A stretch of 64,000 nt of DNA from positions 3,021,501-3,085,500 of the forward strand of contig NZ_JAWXYB010000018.1 of assembly GCF_033842475.1 (NCBI RefSeq), written 5' to 3'. Numbering within the stretch: the first letter of the stretch is position 1; the number at the start of each line of letters is the position of its first letter. Below, piece after piece: positions 1 to 9,476 of this stretch. Under the pieces are notes generated by a model. That model was not told the origin of the DNA and did not search any database. It saw nothing but the letters and a program-made list of their open reading frames with translations. This stretch comes from Acidiphilium acidophilum (GTDB taxonomy: Bacteria > Pseudomonadota > Alphaproteobacteria > Acetobacterales > Acetobacteraceae). The position numbers were made by a program, and so were the translations under genes.

Positions 1-1031
1 CCCTCATGATCGGTCAGCCAGCCGAGCGCATCGCCGTTGCCGGTGAATTCGAACGGCCGCGCCGGCGCCAGCGGTGTGGCCAGCCGGGCGTTTACCTCGC
101 GCTTGAACCAGTCCAGCCCGTGCGTGTCGATCGTGTATTTCAGCCGCGCGTGCTTGCGGTTGGTGCGGTCGCCGTAATCGCGCTGCACCGTGACCACCGC
201 CTCGGCCACCGGAATCAGATCCGCCGCCGCGCAATAGCCGATCACATCACCCACCCGCGGATACGTCGCGGGCTCGCCGTGCGACGCGCCCATGCCGCCA
301 CCCGTCACCACATTGTAGCCGACGATCGCCTCGCCCTCGACGATCGCGATGAACGACAGATCATGCGCGAACACATCGACATCGTTCGACGGCGGCACCG
401 CCACGGTCATCTTGAACTTGCGGGGCAGATAGGTTGGCCCATAAATTGGCTCGGCCTCCGGCTCGCCGCCCAGCACCCGCTCGTCACCAATGAAAATCTC
501 GCGCCACGCCCCCGTGCGCGGCAGGAAATGCGCGGATAACTGCCGCGCCGCCTCCACCGCCTCGCCATGCGCGCGCGACAAATACGGGTTCGCCGCCGCC
601 ATCACGTTGCGATTAACGTCGCCGCACGCCGCAATCGTATCGAGCAAAGCCGCATCCATCGCGCGCATCGCCTCGCGCACGTTGCTCTTGATCACGCCAT
701 GAAATTGAATCGTCTGCCGCGTGGTGAGCCGCACCGTGGCATTGCCGCGCTCGGTCGCCAGACGGTCCATCGCCAGATACTGCCGTGGCGTCAGAACCCC
801 GCCGGGAACCCGCAAACGCGCCATGAACATATACGCCAGATCCAGCTTCCGCTTGGCACGCTCCGGCCGCAAATCACGGTCGTCCTGCACATAGACGCCA
901 TGGAACTTGATGAGCTGGCCATCGTCCTCGCCCAACCCGCCGAACGCCTGCACATCCAGCTCATCCGCCAGAGTGCCACGTAGAAAATCACTCCGCGCCT
1001 TGATCGTTTCATTGCGCGCTAAATCAGCCAT
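1..1031 (-). CDS. cysI: Sulfite reductase [NADPH] hemoprotein beta subunit, N-terminal part
   Basis: Reading leftwards from an ATG at 1031, the frame stays open to the window edge (about 343 codons), so the C-terminal half with the [4Fe-4S]/siroheme cysteines lies outside. The protein has the nitrite/sulfite reductase ferredoxin-like half-domain near residues 50-120 with the motif RLTTRQTIQFHGV, followed by the first nitrite/sulfite reductase core (KFKMTVAVPPSNDVDVFAHDL). With CysJ it would reduce sulfite to sulfide in the cytoplasm using six electrons from NADPH. It is the last gene of the minus-strand sulfate-assimilation cluster and is separated from cysH by a repeat-rich gap. The identification is confident from motifs and neighbours; completeness cannot be judged. 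Confidence 0.93.
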   Translation of the reverse strand, partial: MADLARNETIKARSDFLRGTLADELDVQAFGGLGEDDGQLIKFHGVYVQDDRDLRPERAKRKLDLAYMFMARLRVPGGVLTPRQYLAMDRLATERGNATVRLTTRQTIQFHGVIKSNVREAMRAMDAALLDTIAACGDVNRNVMAAANPYLSRAHGEAVEAARQLSAHFLPRTGAWREIFIGDERVLGGEPEAEPIYGPTYLPRKFKMTVAVPPSNDVDVFAHDLSFIAIVEGEAIVGYNVVTGGGMGASHGEPATYPRVGDVIGYCAAADLIPVAEAVVTVQRDYGDRTNRKHARLKYTIDTHGLDWFKREVNARLATPLAPARPFEFTGNGDALGWLTDHE

Positions 1032-1039
1032 CGTGCGTC

Positions 1040-1297
1040 CTTTCGCGATATGTGCCGAAGGGTGGGGCTTCGCCCCACGCCCCACCAGGGGCTCCGCCCC
1101 TGGACCCCGCTGGGGCCTTAGGCCCCAGACCCCGCTAGTTTCAGATGAGAGGGGGCATCAATTCCGTTGCCTTTCAAAGGGCGTGGTAAGCCCCCTCTCA
1201 TCTGAAACTAATGAGGTCCAGGAACTAAGTTCCTGGCGGGGGTCCAGGGGGCAGAGCCCCCTGGTCGGGGTCCGGGGCGGAGCCCCGCCTTGCCGGC
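1040..1297. repeat. Intergenic palindrome cluster between cysI and cysH
   Basis: This 260-nt gap has no gene but is packed with inverted repeats. A perfect 21-bp inverted repeat occupies 1136-1156 and 1190-1210, with a 33-nt spacer. It is flanked on both sides by short GC palindromes of the GGGGCTCCGCCCC type (for example around 1089-1101 and 1264-1290) and by GGGGCC/GGCCCC and AGGAAC/GTTCCT pairs. This looks like a REP/MITE-like intergenic element. It would form strong hairpins in the cysH-cysI transcript and could attenuate or stabilise it. Confidence 0.6.
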
Positions 1298-1978
1298 TCA
1301 TGCCGCGACCGGCCGTGTGAGGAAGATGCCGCATTCGATTTTGCCGGTACCGCTCCAGCGTCCGGCGCGTGGTGGTTCGCCGGGCTGGATGCGGCGGGTG
1401 CAGGTATGGCAGCCGATCGAGGCGAAGCCATCGGCCTGAAGCGGGTGGTGGGGCAGGTTGCGGCTGGTGAAGTAGGTTTCGATATCGGTCTGGGTCCAGG
1501 CGCGCAGCGGGTTGACGATGATGCGGCCATCGGGGCCGGTTTCGGTGGCTTGCAGGGTGGCGCGGCTGTCGGACTGGGTGTGTTTGCGCCCGCTGATCCA
1601 GGCTTCGAACGGCAGCAGCGCGTCGTCGAGCGGCATGGTTTTGCGCAGGGTGCAGCATAAATCGGGGTCGCGGGCGAACAGGGTGCCGTTAGGGTCGAAG
1701 CTGGCGAGGTGGGCGGGGTCGGGGCGGATGGTCCGCACGTCCGACAGGCGCAGCCGGGTGATCAGGGCGTTGCGATAGGCGATGGTATCGGGGAAGAGTT
1801 TGCCGGTATCGAGAAAGATGACCGGCAGGGTGCGGTCGATCCGCGCGACCAGGTCGAGCAGCGCGGCGGATTCGGTGCCAAAGGATGAGACCAGGGCGAT
1901 GCGGCCAGGGTGGGCCGCGATGCTGGTGCGCAGCAGATCGAGCGCTTCGGCTTCCGGTTTTGTCAGGGTTTCAAGCAT
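1298..1978 (-). CDS. cysH: Assimilatory adenylylsulfate (APS) reductase, CysH family
   Basis: 226 aa. The start is the ATG at 1978, which shares one base with the cysJ stop (translational coupling); an in-frame extension further upstream lies inside cysJ and is Arg/Pro-rich. The protein has the PAPS-reductase fold with an ATP-pyrophosphatase-like P-loop (SSFGTESAALL), the catalytic C-terminal IECGIF segment, and two cysteine pairs, DLCCTLRK and GCHTC. A CC...CxxC set is the hallmark of the [4Fe-4S] APS-reducing branch, so the substrate is more likely APS than PAPS. It makes sulfite for the adjacent CysJI. Confidence 0.92.
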   Translation of the reverse strand: MLETLTKPEAEALDLLRTSIAAHPGRIALVSSFGTESAALLDLVARIDRTLPVIFLDTGKLFPDTIAYRNALITRLRLSDVRTIRPDPAHLASFDPNGTLFARDPDLCCTLRKTMPLDDALLPFEAWISGRKHTQSDSRATLQATETGPDGRIIVNPLRAWTQTDIETYFTSRNLPHHPLQADGFASIGCHTCTRRIQPGEPPRAGRWSGTGKIECGIFLTRPVAA

Positions 1979-3726
1979 CAGTAGACGTCCTTTTTGTAGC
2001 GACCGGCGGCGATCAGCGCATCGAGTTCGTGCTGGCCGCGATCGGCATCGTCCTTGCCGAGAATGCGGACGAGGGTGGCATCGACGTCGCGGGCCATCGC
2101 CTTGGCGTCGCCGCAGAGGTAGAGCGTGGCCCCCTGGTCGAGCTGGGCGCGCAGGTGGTGGCGCTGGTTCCAGAGCACGTGCTGGACGTATCGTTTTTCG
2201 GGCTGGTCGCGCGAAAAGGCGAGGTCGAGCCGGCCGAGCACGCCGGATTTCAGCCAATCCTGGATGTCGAGCTGGTAGAGGAAATCGTGCAGGAAGTGAC
2301 GGTGGCCGAAGATGAGCCAGGATTTGCCGGCGATGCCGAGGGCTTCGCGCTCCTGCAGAAAGGCGCGGTAGGGCGCGATGCCGGTGCCGGCGCCGATCAT
2401 CACGATCGGGGTTTCGGCACTTTCGGGCAGGCGGAAATGCGGATTGGCCTTGACGTGGACATTGACGCTGCCGCCGGTTTTGCGGCGTTCCGCGATCATG
2501 CCGGAGGCGACGCCGAGCCGGGCGCGGCCTTGGCTTTCGTAGGCCACTTTGGCGATCGCGAGATGGGCGGCCTCGCCGACCAGCCGTTGCGATGAGGCGA
2601 TCGAGTAATAGCGGGGCGGCAGCTTGCGCAGCAGGGTGGTGAGTTCCGCGGTGGTCAGGGTGTGGGGGTAGGTTTCGAACAGGTCGATCGGCTGGCGCCC
2701 GGCGATGAAGCGGCCGCGTGCCTCTGCATCGGCCGCGAGGGTGGCGAGGTTCGTATCGCCGGTGAGGGCGGCGTAATCTTGGATCAATTTGCCGCTGAGC
2801 GTGGTGATGTCGCGTTCGCGGGTGAGCGCGCTATGGGCGGCGCTGTCATCGAACAGGCCGGTGGCGCGCAGCACCGCGCCGACCAGGGCGGGGTCGTTTT
2901 CGGGCGCGATGCCCAGGGTATCACCGGGTTGGTAGGCGATGCCCGAGCCGGTCAGGTCGAGTTCGAGATGCAGGGTTTCCGAGGACGAACGCGACGAGGT
3001 GATGGCGTGCAGGGCTGCGATTTCGGCGACGAAGGGGGCGGTCTTGCCGACCGGTTCGGCTTCGGCGCGGTGGAAATCGACATGGATGACCGAGCCGGCA
3101 TCGGCGGCGGGGGTCAGTTTTTCGAGCAGGGACGCGATGAAGCCGGCGGCCGGGGTTTCGTAATCGAGGTCGCAATCGAGCCGTTCGGCGATGCGGACGC
3201 CGCCGAGCGCTTCGAACCGTGCGTCGATCTGTTTGCCGGTTTCGCAGAACTGCGCGTAGGAGGAATCACCCAGCGCGAGCACCGCGAAATTCACGCCATC
3301 GAGCGTCGGTGCGCCCTCGGCCATCAGGGCGCGCATGAAGGGGGCGGCGCGTTGCGGCGGCTCGCCTTCGCCCCAGGTGGAGGCGATGACAAGCAGGTTG
3401 ACGGTGTCTTTCAGCGTGGCGAGGTCGGCATCCGCCATGTCGAGCAGGCGGGGGGCGAAGCCGCGCTTCTGGGCATCGCGCCTGGCGGCACCGGCGAGGG
3501 CTTCGGCGTTGCCGGATTCGGTGCCGTACAGGATGGTGAGCTTGGTTTTGACCGCCGGCGCCGCTGCGGGCGGCGCCACTTCGCTGTTGGCGGCATCGAT
3601 CCCGGCGAGAAACCCGGTCAGCCACGCACGCTGCACGGCTGAGGCGCGCCCGATCACCTGATCGAGGGCACTGATGTCCTCGGGCGCGAACGGGGCGGTG
3701 CGGGGCAGAGCGGTGGTTCGGGTCAT
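1978..3726 (-). CDS. cysJ: Sulfite reductase [NADPH] flavoprotein alpha subunit
   Basis: 582 aa, normal for the family. The N-terminal extension is followed by a flavodoxin-like FMN domain from about residue 64 (ILYGTESGNAEALA, STWGEGEPP, LALGDSSYAQFC). Next come the FAD-binding connecting domain (PRYYSIASS) and a ferredoxin-NADP reductase module with the pyridine-nucleotide motif GAGTGIAPYRAFLQER. The C-terminus is the usual aromatic residue (KKDVY). It passes electrons from NADPH through FAD and FMN to CysI. The gene starts four bases after the siroheme gene stop and overlaps cysH, so the four genes form one operon. Confidence 0.95.
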   Translation of the reverse strand: MTRTTALPRTAPFAPEDISALDQVIGRASAVQRAWLTGFLAGIDAANSEVAPPAAAPAVKTKLTILYGTESGNAEALAGAARRDAQKRGFAPRLLDMADADLATLKDTVNLLVIASTWGEGEPPQRAAPFMRALMAEGAPTLDGVNFAVLALGDSSYAQFCETGKQIDARFEALGGVRIAERLDCDLDYETPAAGFIASLLEKLTPAADAGSVIHVDFHRAEAEPVGKTAPFVAEIAALHAITSSRSSSETLHLELDLTGSGIAYQPGDTLGIAPENDPALVGAVLRATGLFDDSAAHSALTRERDITTLSGKLIQDYAALTGDTNLATLAADAEARGRFIAGRQPIDLFETYPHTLTTAELTTLLRKLPPRYYSIASSQRLVGEAAHLAIAKVAYESQGRARLGVASGMIAERRKTGGSVNVHVKANPHFRLPESAETPIVMIGAGTGIAPYRAFLQEREALGIAGKSWLIFGHRHFLHDFLYQLDIQDWLKSGVLGRLDLAFSRDQPEKRYVQHVLWNQRHHLRAQLDQGATLYLCGDAKAMARDVDATLVRILGKDDADRGQHELDALIAAGRYKKDVY

Positions 3727-3730
3727 CGGG

Positions 3731-4207
3731 TCAGCCTCGGGATTGTGGTGTGGTGAAATCGCAGACCCGGTCGCACAGCCAGTTCCGCTCGGAGGCGAGG
3801 GTCGCGATGCGTTTGGCGGCTTCCGGCATCGTGACCCCCTCGCGCCGCCAGCCTTCCCGGAGCGCGCCGATCTCGGCGACGCGCCCGGCCCATTCCGGCC
3901 CGTAGCGCAATTCGAGATTCCGCCGGATCACGCCGGCCAGGCCGGGGGCGCGGCAGTTGGTGGAAATGGTGAGCAGCAGATCGCCGACCCACAGCACGTG
4001 CAGCGCCGCCAGATCATCGGGTCCGGGCATGGCGCGGCGCAACGCGGCACCGGCTTCAACAACGGCCTCATCATCCGGCGCATCGGAAAACAGCAGCGCA
4101 TCGGCGGCCCCGCCAGCCCGCAGGGCGCGAAACCGGCGCAGCGCCAGAGGGCCGTTACCGGCAACCGCGAGGCGGACAAAACGAGGATCGAGCGCAATCG
4201 GGATCAT
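3731..4207 (-). CDS. Siroheme synthase N-terminal domain (precorrin-2 dehydrogenase/sirohydrochlorin ferrochelatase type)
   Basis: 158 aa from the ATG at 4207, chosen because AGGAGA lies just upstream; longer in-frame extensions have no ribosome site. The sequence MIPIALDPRFVRLAVAGNGPLALRR resembles the NAD-binding beta-alpha-beta start of Met8/CysG-N proteins, and LTISTNCRAPGLAGVIRRNLE matches the conserved TNGxSP-like segment of that family. It lacks the uroporphyrinogen methyltransferase half of CysG. It heads the sulfite-reductase operon, where it would supply siroheme for CysI. Family membership is fairly sure; whether it also chelates iron is not. Confidence 0.78.
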   Translation of the reverse strand: MIPIALDPRFVRLAVAGNGPLALRRFRALRAGGAADALLFSDAPDDEAVVEAGAALRRAMPGPDDLAALHVLWVGDLLLTISTNCRAPGLAGVIRRNLELRYGPEWAGRVAEIGALREGWRREGVTMPEAAKRIATLASERNWLCDRVCDFTTPQSRG

Positions 4208-4354
4208 GTCATCTCCTGGGCAAAACATAGCGGGACAGGCGGGCGTATGAAATCCCATTCTCCCCGTAGGCCCAAAAACGCCATAAATAAGATTGATTTT
4301 CCAATCTCGACGTCGCAAGGAGAAAATAAGCTTCCATACCGGAGTTTTCACGCC

Positions 4355-4834
4355 ATGTCAGAGTTACCGGCCACTCCACCCTTGATGCTCGACAAGATCG
4401 ACCGTGGCATCCTGCGGCTGATCGCGCATGATTCCACCACTCCCCTCGCAGCCATCGCAAGCGAGGTCGGCCTGTCGGCGACGCCGTGCTGGAAGCGGAT
4501 CAAACGCATGGAGGAAGCGGGCGTCATCACCGCGCGGGTGGCGCTGCTTTCGCCCGCACGCCTCGGCTACCCGGTCTCGGTGTTCGCCTCGATCGAAACC
4601 GCCGATCATTCGGAAGACTGGATCAGCCGGTTCGCCGGCGTGGTCGCCGCCATGCCGGAAATCGTCGGCGCCTGGCGGATGAGCGGCGATGTCGATTACC
4701 TGTTGCATATCATGGTGCCGGATATTCCGGCTTATGATGCGTTCTATCGCCGCCTGATCGCGGCGATTCCGTTACGAAACGTCTCGTCGCGCTTCGCGAT
4801 GGAGCGGATGAAGGCGAGCCCGCCGCCGATTTGA
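4355..4834 (+). CDS. Lrp/AsnC family transcriptional regulator
   Basis: 159 aa. The ATG at 4355 is preceded by GGAG. There is an N-terminal winged helix-turn-helix (DRGILRLIAHDSTTPLAAIASEVGLSATPCWKRIKRMEEAGVI pattern, residues about 13-55) and a C-terminal RAM effector domain (MSGDVDYLLHIMVPDIPAYDAFYRRLI). It is divergent from the siroheme-cysJHI operon across a 147-nt gap, so it is a candidate regulator of that operon or responds to an amino acid. The effector is not visible from sequence. Confidence 0.88.
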   Translation: MSELPATPPLMLDKIDRGILRLIAHDSTTPLAAIASEVGLSATPCWKRIKRMEEAGVITARVALLSPARLGYPVSVFASIETADHSEDWISRFAGVVAAMPEIVGAWRMSGDVDYLLHIMVPDIPAYDAFYRRLIAAIPLRNVSSRFAMERMKASPPPI

Positions 4835-4895
4835 CAGCACACGGCGCGGTTCGAATAAAGCAGGGCCCTTCGCGATCCGACCGAGGTGAACCTTC

Positions 4896-5213
4896 ATGGC
4901 CCCGAACCCCGCATGCCGCCGCCCTGCCGGCCGATGCGCCCTCGTCACCGGTGGCGCCACCGGTATCGGGCGCGCCATCGCGGAACGGTTCGCGGCGGAG
5001 GGAGCGGGTGTGACCATCACCCACCTGCCGGATGGCGGGGATGCCGCCGCCGTGTTCGCCGCGCTGCGGGCGATCAATCCGGAAGGGCCGCATGCGGCGG
5101 AGCCCGCCGATGTCACCGATCACAAAGCCATATTCCGATGGGCCGCGCCGCCGAGGCCGCGGAAATCGCCGCCGTGGCCGCGTTTCTGGCCTCGTCCTCA
5201 TCCAGAACGGCAT
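4896..5213 (+). pseudogene. Short-chain dehydrogenase/reductase, internally deleted relic
   Basis: The 5' part encodes an SDR Rossmann start (ALVTGGATGIGRAIAERFAAEGAGVTITHLPD), ending near the usual DVTD segment. The frame then moves directly to an SDR C-terminal signature in a different frame (PMGRAAEAAEIAAVAAFLASS, about 5130-5213). The whole catalytic YxxxK core is missing. The gene is therefore a relic with a large internal deletion and no C-terminal end. Confidence 0.75.
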
Positions 5214-5545
5214 AGATCGCGGGCATTGATGGGCGCTCGGCGATCGCGAGGGCTTCTGGCAGCCGGAATCCTGTGTGACGTTCCCGCGCCCGATGATGGA
5301 TGCCGCTTTCGGCGGCCTGCGACTTGGCGCTCACCTGATGGCGCACCGGACCGCATCGCATAAAGATGATCGGGTTATGCCCGTCCTTTCCGGCGACAAG
5401 CTCAAAGCTTGCGGCGGACAGATGATGGCACTCATCGACGACAAGATAGCCGCAATTGGCAACGATATCATCAACCTCGCTTCTGCGAACCAGGCTCTGG
5501 ATCAGCCCGACGTCGATGACACCGGTGGGTTTGCGGATCTATCAC
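5190..5545 (-). pseudogene. Superfamily 2 helicase fragment (DECH-box) relic
   Basis: On the minus strand the frame reads KPTGVIDVGLIQSL, then CGYLVVDECHHLSAASFELV (Walker B/DECH). It jumps to GKDGHNPIIFMRCGPVRHQ and ends RPSMPAIYAVLDEDEARN. These blocks are colinear with conserved parts of a DEAD/DEAH-box restriction-type helicase family, but the segment between DECHH and KDGH (motif III) is lost and both ends are missing. The 3' edge abuts and overlaps the SDR relic. It is a deletion scar, not a functional gene. Confidence 0.6.
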
Positions 5546-5758
5546 GGTTTGTCAGTTATTTTTAATAGCACCACATTTCGTTTGTCCGTTCAAAAAACCG
5601 CGGCATTTCAGGACTTTTTCACGCGCGTGAAGGGCACAGTGTCGGTCGGGTCAGAGTCTGTTCGTGGGTGACATGATATGATTATTTTATAATTGTGAGT
5701 CAGGCTCTCACCGACTTATGGAACCACTGTCAATTCGGCCCCCCCCCACTCAATACCG
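5546..5758. other. AT-richer spacer downstream of the prm operon
   Basis: There is no gene here. A short hairpin (GTGAG/CTCAC, 5695-5711) lies 48 nt beyond the activator stop. On the minus strand it is followed by an A/T-rich tract, so it may be a weak terminator of the prm operon. Confidence 0.25.
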
Positions 5759-7720
5759 TCACTCAGTGCTTTTACGCATACGCGTCAATCTCCGATGCAG
5801 GGTGCTGCGCGAGATTCCGAGCCGGCGCGATGCTACCGAAAGATTACCGCCTGTCTCGCGGATCGCGGTGTCGATGGCATTCTGTTCGAGGTTCGCCAAC
5901 AACGCGGATGGCGCGGCCGATCCCGAGGGCCAGGGTCGACCGCAGGGGAAGTCCTCGATCGTGACCGCGCCGCTCCCGGTGAGCAGCAGGCATTCGACCA
6001 GATTGCGCAATTCGCGCACATTGCCGGGCCAGTCGTGGGATTTGAGCCGGTCGAGCGCCGCGATCGGAAAGATGCGCGGTGCCACACCGTGGCGGGCGGC
6101 AAGGGTCCGGTTGAAATAGGCGAGCAGGTCCGCAATGTCGTCGAGCCGGTCGCGCAGCGGCGGAACCGTGATCGAGGCGACATCGATGCGGTAGAACAGG
6201 TCGCGGCGGAACCGCCCGGCGGCGACTTCGGCCTTCATGTCGCGATTGGTGATCGCGATCAGCCGGACCGAAACCCTGCGCGGCGTGGTATCGCCAAGCC
6301 GGTAGATCACGCCTTCCTCAAGCGCGCGCAGCAGCATCGGCTGCAATTCGAGCGGCAGTTCGCCGATTTCATCGAGGCAGAGCGTACCACCATCGGCGAG
6401 TTCGAACCGTCCGGGCCGGCCCTCGGTCGTCGCGCCGGTGAAGGCGCCTTTCACATGGCCGAAGAGTTCCGCCCCGATCAGGTCCTTCGAGGTGGCACCG
6501 CAGTTGAACACGACGAAGGGTGCCGAGAAATCGAGGCTGCCGTGCATCGCCCGCGCGAGCAATTCCTTGCCGACACCGGTTTCACCCTGAATGAGCACCG
6601 GAACGCGGTGGCGGGCGAGTTGCGTGGCCCGCCGGATGGTTTCCGCCATCACCGTGCTCGACCCGATGATATGATGAAACAGGCTGCGGCTGGCATCGGC
6701 TTCCGAACCGGCGGGCAGGGCAGCGGTTTTCGCCGGGCGGTTGCGGGCCGGCAGCACGACCATCGCGCCGACGGTGCGGTCGTCGAGAATGACCGGATGA
6801 AACGCGCCATCGGCGCGCAAGGGTTCGGGCATCCGGTCGAACCAGCGCTCCACCGGCTGTTCGGGGTTGAACCCCGCGACGGTCTCGCCAACCCCGATCA
6901 AGCCACCCTTGCCGTTGGAATAGATGATCCGCCCGGTCCGGTCGATCACGAGCAGCTCCGAATTGCCAATGGTCGGCATACGTTCCAGGCAGCGTTCCAG
7001 CAGCCGCATCCGCTCTCGCCCGATCCGCTCGGCAAGCGCGGTCTCGATCTGCCGCGCCGTCGCCACCGCGAGGGAAAGATTGCCTCGCTGATAGGTCGAG
7101 GGCGGGCCGGAAATATCCACAATGCCCAGTATCCGCCCGCTACCCGGCTCGCGCACCGGGGCGGCGGCACAGGTCCAGCTTTTGATTCCCTCGCAGAAAT
7201 GCTCACTCGCATGCACCTGCGCCGGCTGGCCGGTGGCGAGCGCGGTGCCGATGCCGTTGGTGCCGATCACATCCTCCCGCCAGTGGCCGCCCGCGACCAG
7301 GTGAATCCGTTCGCCCTGCCCGAGCGTGCGATGATCGCCCACCGCCTCCAGCACCACACCGTCCGGGTCGGTCAGCAGCATCATGCAGTTGGCACCCGCG
7401 AACACCTCCGCGATGCGGTGGAACAGATCGCGCGAGGCCGCGATCAGATCCCGGTTGCGATGGCGCAACGCAAGGATCGTATCGCCGCGCGCCGCGATGG
7501 GCGCTTCCCGGCCGCTCGGGTTGACGCCACGTGCCAGGCTGCGCTGCCAGGACGAGATGACGACGTTGCCGAGCGGGATCGCCGCCTCCGGCTCGCCGGT
7601 CAGAAACCGCTCCCACGCCCACATCGTCTGCCGATCCGGCAGTGCCTCGCCGCAGGCGATCGGGTCAGCCGCCTGCGCCGTGTCGTGCTCGCCCATTTCG
7701 ATGATCCGCCGGTTCGGCAA
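5759..7720 (-). CDS. Sigma-54-dependent AcoR/MimR-type activator of the monooxygenase operon
   Basis: 653 aa. It has an N-terminal GAF-like sensory domain (about 95-235; [18 protein letters not shown] is typical of AcoR proteins), a PAS-like region (about 250-325), and an AAA+ domain (about 346-590) with Walker A GETGVGKE (379-386) and GAFTGA (425-430) for sigma-54 contact. It ends in a Fis-type HTH ([20 protein letters not shown]). No receiver domain is present, so it is likely activated by a ligand. It follows groEL by 12 nt in the prmABCD-groEL operon, so it would be autoregulated. It probably binds the TGTCGC-type palindromes upstream of prmA. MGEHDTAQ at 7696 is an alternative start. Confidence 0.9.
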   Translation of the reverse strand: MPNRRIIEMGEHDTAQAADPIACGEALPDRQTMWAWERFLTGEPEAAIPLGNVVISSWQRSLARGVNPSGREAPIAARGDTILALRHRNRDLIAASRDLFHRIAEVFAGANCMMLLTDPDGVVLEAVGDHRTLGQGERIHLVAGGHWREDVIGTNGIGTALATGQPAQVHASEHFCEGIKSWTCAAAPVREPGSGRILGIVDISGPPSTYQRGNLSLAVATARQIETALAERIGRERMRLLERCLERMPTIGNSELLVIDRTGRIIYSNGKGGLIGVGETVAGFNPEQPVERWFDRMPEPLRADGAFHPVILDDRTVGAMVVLPARNRPAKTAALPAGSEADASRSLFHHIIGSSTVMAETIRRATQLARHRVPVLIQGETGVGKELLARAMHGSLDFSAPFVVFNCGATSKDLIGAELFGHVKGAFTGATTEGRPGRFELADGGTLCLDEIGELPLELQPMLLRALEEGVIYRLGDTTPRRVSVRLIAITNRDMKAEVAAGRFRRDLFYRIDVASITVPPLRDRLDDIADLLAYFNRTLAARHGVAPRIFPIAALDRLKSHDWPGNVRELRNLVECLLLTGSGAVTIEDFPCGRPWPSGSAAPSALLANLEQNAIDTAIRETGGNLSVASRRLGISRSTLHRRLTRMRKSTE

Positions 7721-7732
7721 ATTTACCCCCGA

Positions 7733-9364
7733 TCATGCCCTCCCGAGCAATTCCGCGCCACCGCCCAGCGCCGGACCCGATGTCGGGTCGTGATACTCCG
7801 GCCGGTCGGCAATCAAGGTATGCGTGGTCAAGATCAACGATGCCACCGAAACCGCGTTGCGCAGGGCGCTGATGCTGACCAGCACCGGGTCGATGATCCC
7901 GGCGGCCTCCATCGCCACCATCGTGCCGGTGCGGGCATCGAGACCGGTGCCCTGAATGGAGCCGATCACCCGCGCGACCATGTCCTCGCCGTTGAAACCG
8001 CTATTGGTGGCGATCGCGGCGAGCGGGGCGGTCAGGGCATCGCGCAGCAGCAGCGCCCCGGCCCGCGCGCCGTTCAGCAGTTTTGCGTTGGTGGTGAGCG
8101 TTGGTGAAATCTGGGCGAGTGCCGTGCCGCCACCGGCCACCACCCCCTCGGCGATCGCGGCACGAGCGGCGGCGAGCGCATCCTCGATCAGTTGGGCGTG
8201 GCGTTTCTGGGCCACCGGCGTCGCCCCGCCGGCCATGATCGTCGCGGTGCCGCCCGATAGTTTCGCAAGACGCTGCTCCAGCTTGTCGCGATCGATGTCG
8301 TTCGGTGCCAGTTCAAGCTGCCGCCGCACCTGCACCCGCCTTGCCGCGATGGCCGCGGCATCGCCGCCGCCGCCGGAAATCAACGTCATGTTGGCGCCGA
8401 CCCGCACCTGTCGCGCGCTGCCGAGATCGGTGCGGGTGGCGTTCGCGATGGTCCCGCCCAGATCCCGCGCGATCACCCGGCCACCGGTGATGATCGCGAT
8501 ATCCTCGAGCATCGCCTTGCGCCAATGGCCGTATTCCGGCGGATGGATCGCGGCGACCGGCACGCCCCCGGCCCGATCTGCCAGGAGCGCCACCACCGCC
8601 GCCGGGGCGACTTCCTCGGCAATCACCAGCAACGGCTGGTTGCTTGCCCCCACGATGGCGCGGATCTGCTCGATCTCGGCTGGGGTGGTGATCTTCAAAT
8701 CGGTCATCAGGATCAACGGATCGTCGAGCACCGCCTGCATCCGCTCCACATCCGTGACCATATGATGCGAAATATAGCCCCGGTCGAAGCCCATGCCGTC
8801 CACCACATCGAGCAGGGTCGCGACGGTGGCGCTGTTCTCGACCGTCACGATGCCCTGCGGCCCCGCCCGCTCGATCGCCTCGGCCACCAGCGCGCCGGTG
8901 GCGGCATCGTTGGCGGCGATGGTCGCGACCGCGCGCATCTCGGCGGCATCGCGCAGCGGCCGTGCCCGGGCGCGCAGCGCCGCGATCACCTCCTCTGCCG
9001 CCGCCTCGATCCCGGCGACCAGCTCGACCGCATTATCCCCTGCCGCCATCCGCGCCAGACCTTTCTGGACCAGGGCATCGGCCAGCACGGTCGCGGTGGT
9101 GGTGCCATCGCCGGCTTCCAGATTGGTCTGGGCCGAGACCTCGCGCAAAATCTGCGCCCCCATATTCTCGAACTTGCAGGGCAGATCGATTTCGGCGGCG
9201 ATCGAAACCCCGTCGCGCGAGACCAGCGGCGTGCCGATCGGCCGATCGATGATCGCGTTCATGCCGCGCGGCCCCATCGTGCCGCGCACGGCACGGGCCA
9301 GTTGCGCGACACCGCGCCCGAGGGCGGCGCGTGCTTCATCGTCGTGCAGCATCATCTTGGCCAT
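7733..9364 (-). CDS. GroEL-family chaperonin dedicated to the diiron monooxygenase
   Basis: 543 aa. The ATG at 9364 is preceded by GAGGAAACC; the longer in-frame frame has no ribosome site. It has the 60-kDa chaperonin fold with the ATP motif AGDGTTTATVLA, GPRGMNAIID and the late GEGVVAGGGTALA signature. It lacks the GGM-rich C-terminal tail of housekeeping GroEL and there is no groES nearby. In actinobacterial prm/mim clusters a GroEL-like protein (MimG) is required for folding of the hydroxylase large subunit. By position the same role is inferred here. Confidence 0.93.
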   Translation of the reverse strand: MAKMMLHDDEARAALGRGVAQLARAVRGTMGPRGMNAIIDRPIGTPLVSRDGVSIAAEIDLPCKFENMGAQILREVSAQTNLEAGDGTTTATVLADALVQKGLARMAAGDNAVELVAGIEAAAEEVIAALRARARPLRDAAEMRAVATIAANDAATGALVAEAIERAGPQGIVTVENSATVATLLDVVDGMGFDRGYISHHMVTDVERMQAVLDDPLILMTDLKITTPAEIEQIRAIVGASNQPLLVIAEEVAPAAVVALLADRAGGVPVAAIHPPEYGHWRKAMLEDIAIITGGRVIARDLGGTIANATRTDLGSARQVRVGANMTLISGGGGDAAAIAARRVQVRRQLELAPNDIDRDKLEQRLAKLSGGTATIMAGGATPVAQKRHAQLIEDALAAARAAIAEGVVAGGGTALAQISPTLTTNAKLLNGARAGALLLRDALTAPLAAIATNSGFNGEDMVARVIGSIQGTGLDARTGTMVAMEAAGIIDPVLVSISALRNAVSVASLILTTHTLIADRPEYHDPTSGPALGGGAELLGRA

Positions 9365-9442
9365 GGTTTCCTCATTATTATTGTTCAGCAATCGCTTGTA
9401 TTTTGAAAAAAACAAGCAAAACACTTTCTTGATTCAGCCAGA

Positions 9443-9463
9443 TGCCCGTTGGACGCGCGGGCA
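9443..9463 (-). promoter_or_regulatory. Hairpin between prmD and groEL
   Basis: The inverted repeat TGCCCG/CGGGCA lies 14 nt after the prmD stop. A second small A/T hairpin (GCTTGT/ACAAGC) lies closer to groEL. There is no T-run, so it is more likely an mRNA-processing or partial attenuation site that sets the prmD/groEL ratio than a full terminator. Confidence 0.35.
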
Positions 9464-9476
9464 CCGGGCTGAACGA

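Noticed and set aside
1136-1210. An insertion sequence
   Set aside because: There is no transposase and the core is only 33 nt; at most a small non-autonomous element or structured RNA.
5759-7720. Acetoin catabolism regulator (AcoR)
   Set aside because: The domain order is AcoR-like, but no acetoin dehydrogenase genes are nearby and the gene ends a monooxygenase operon.
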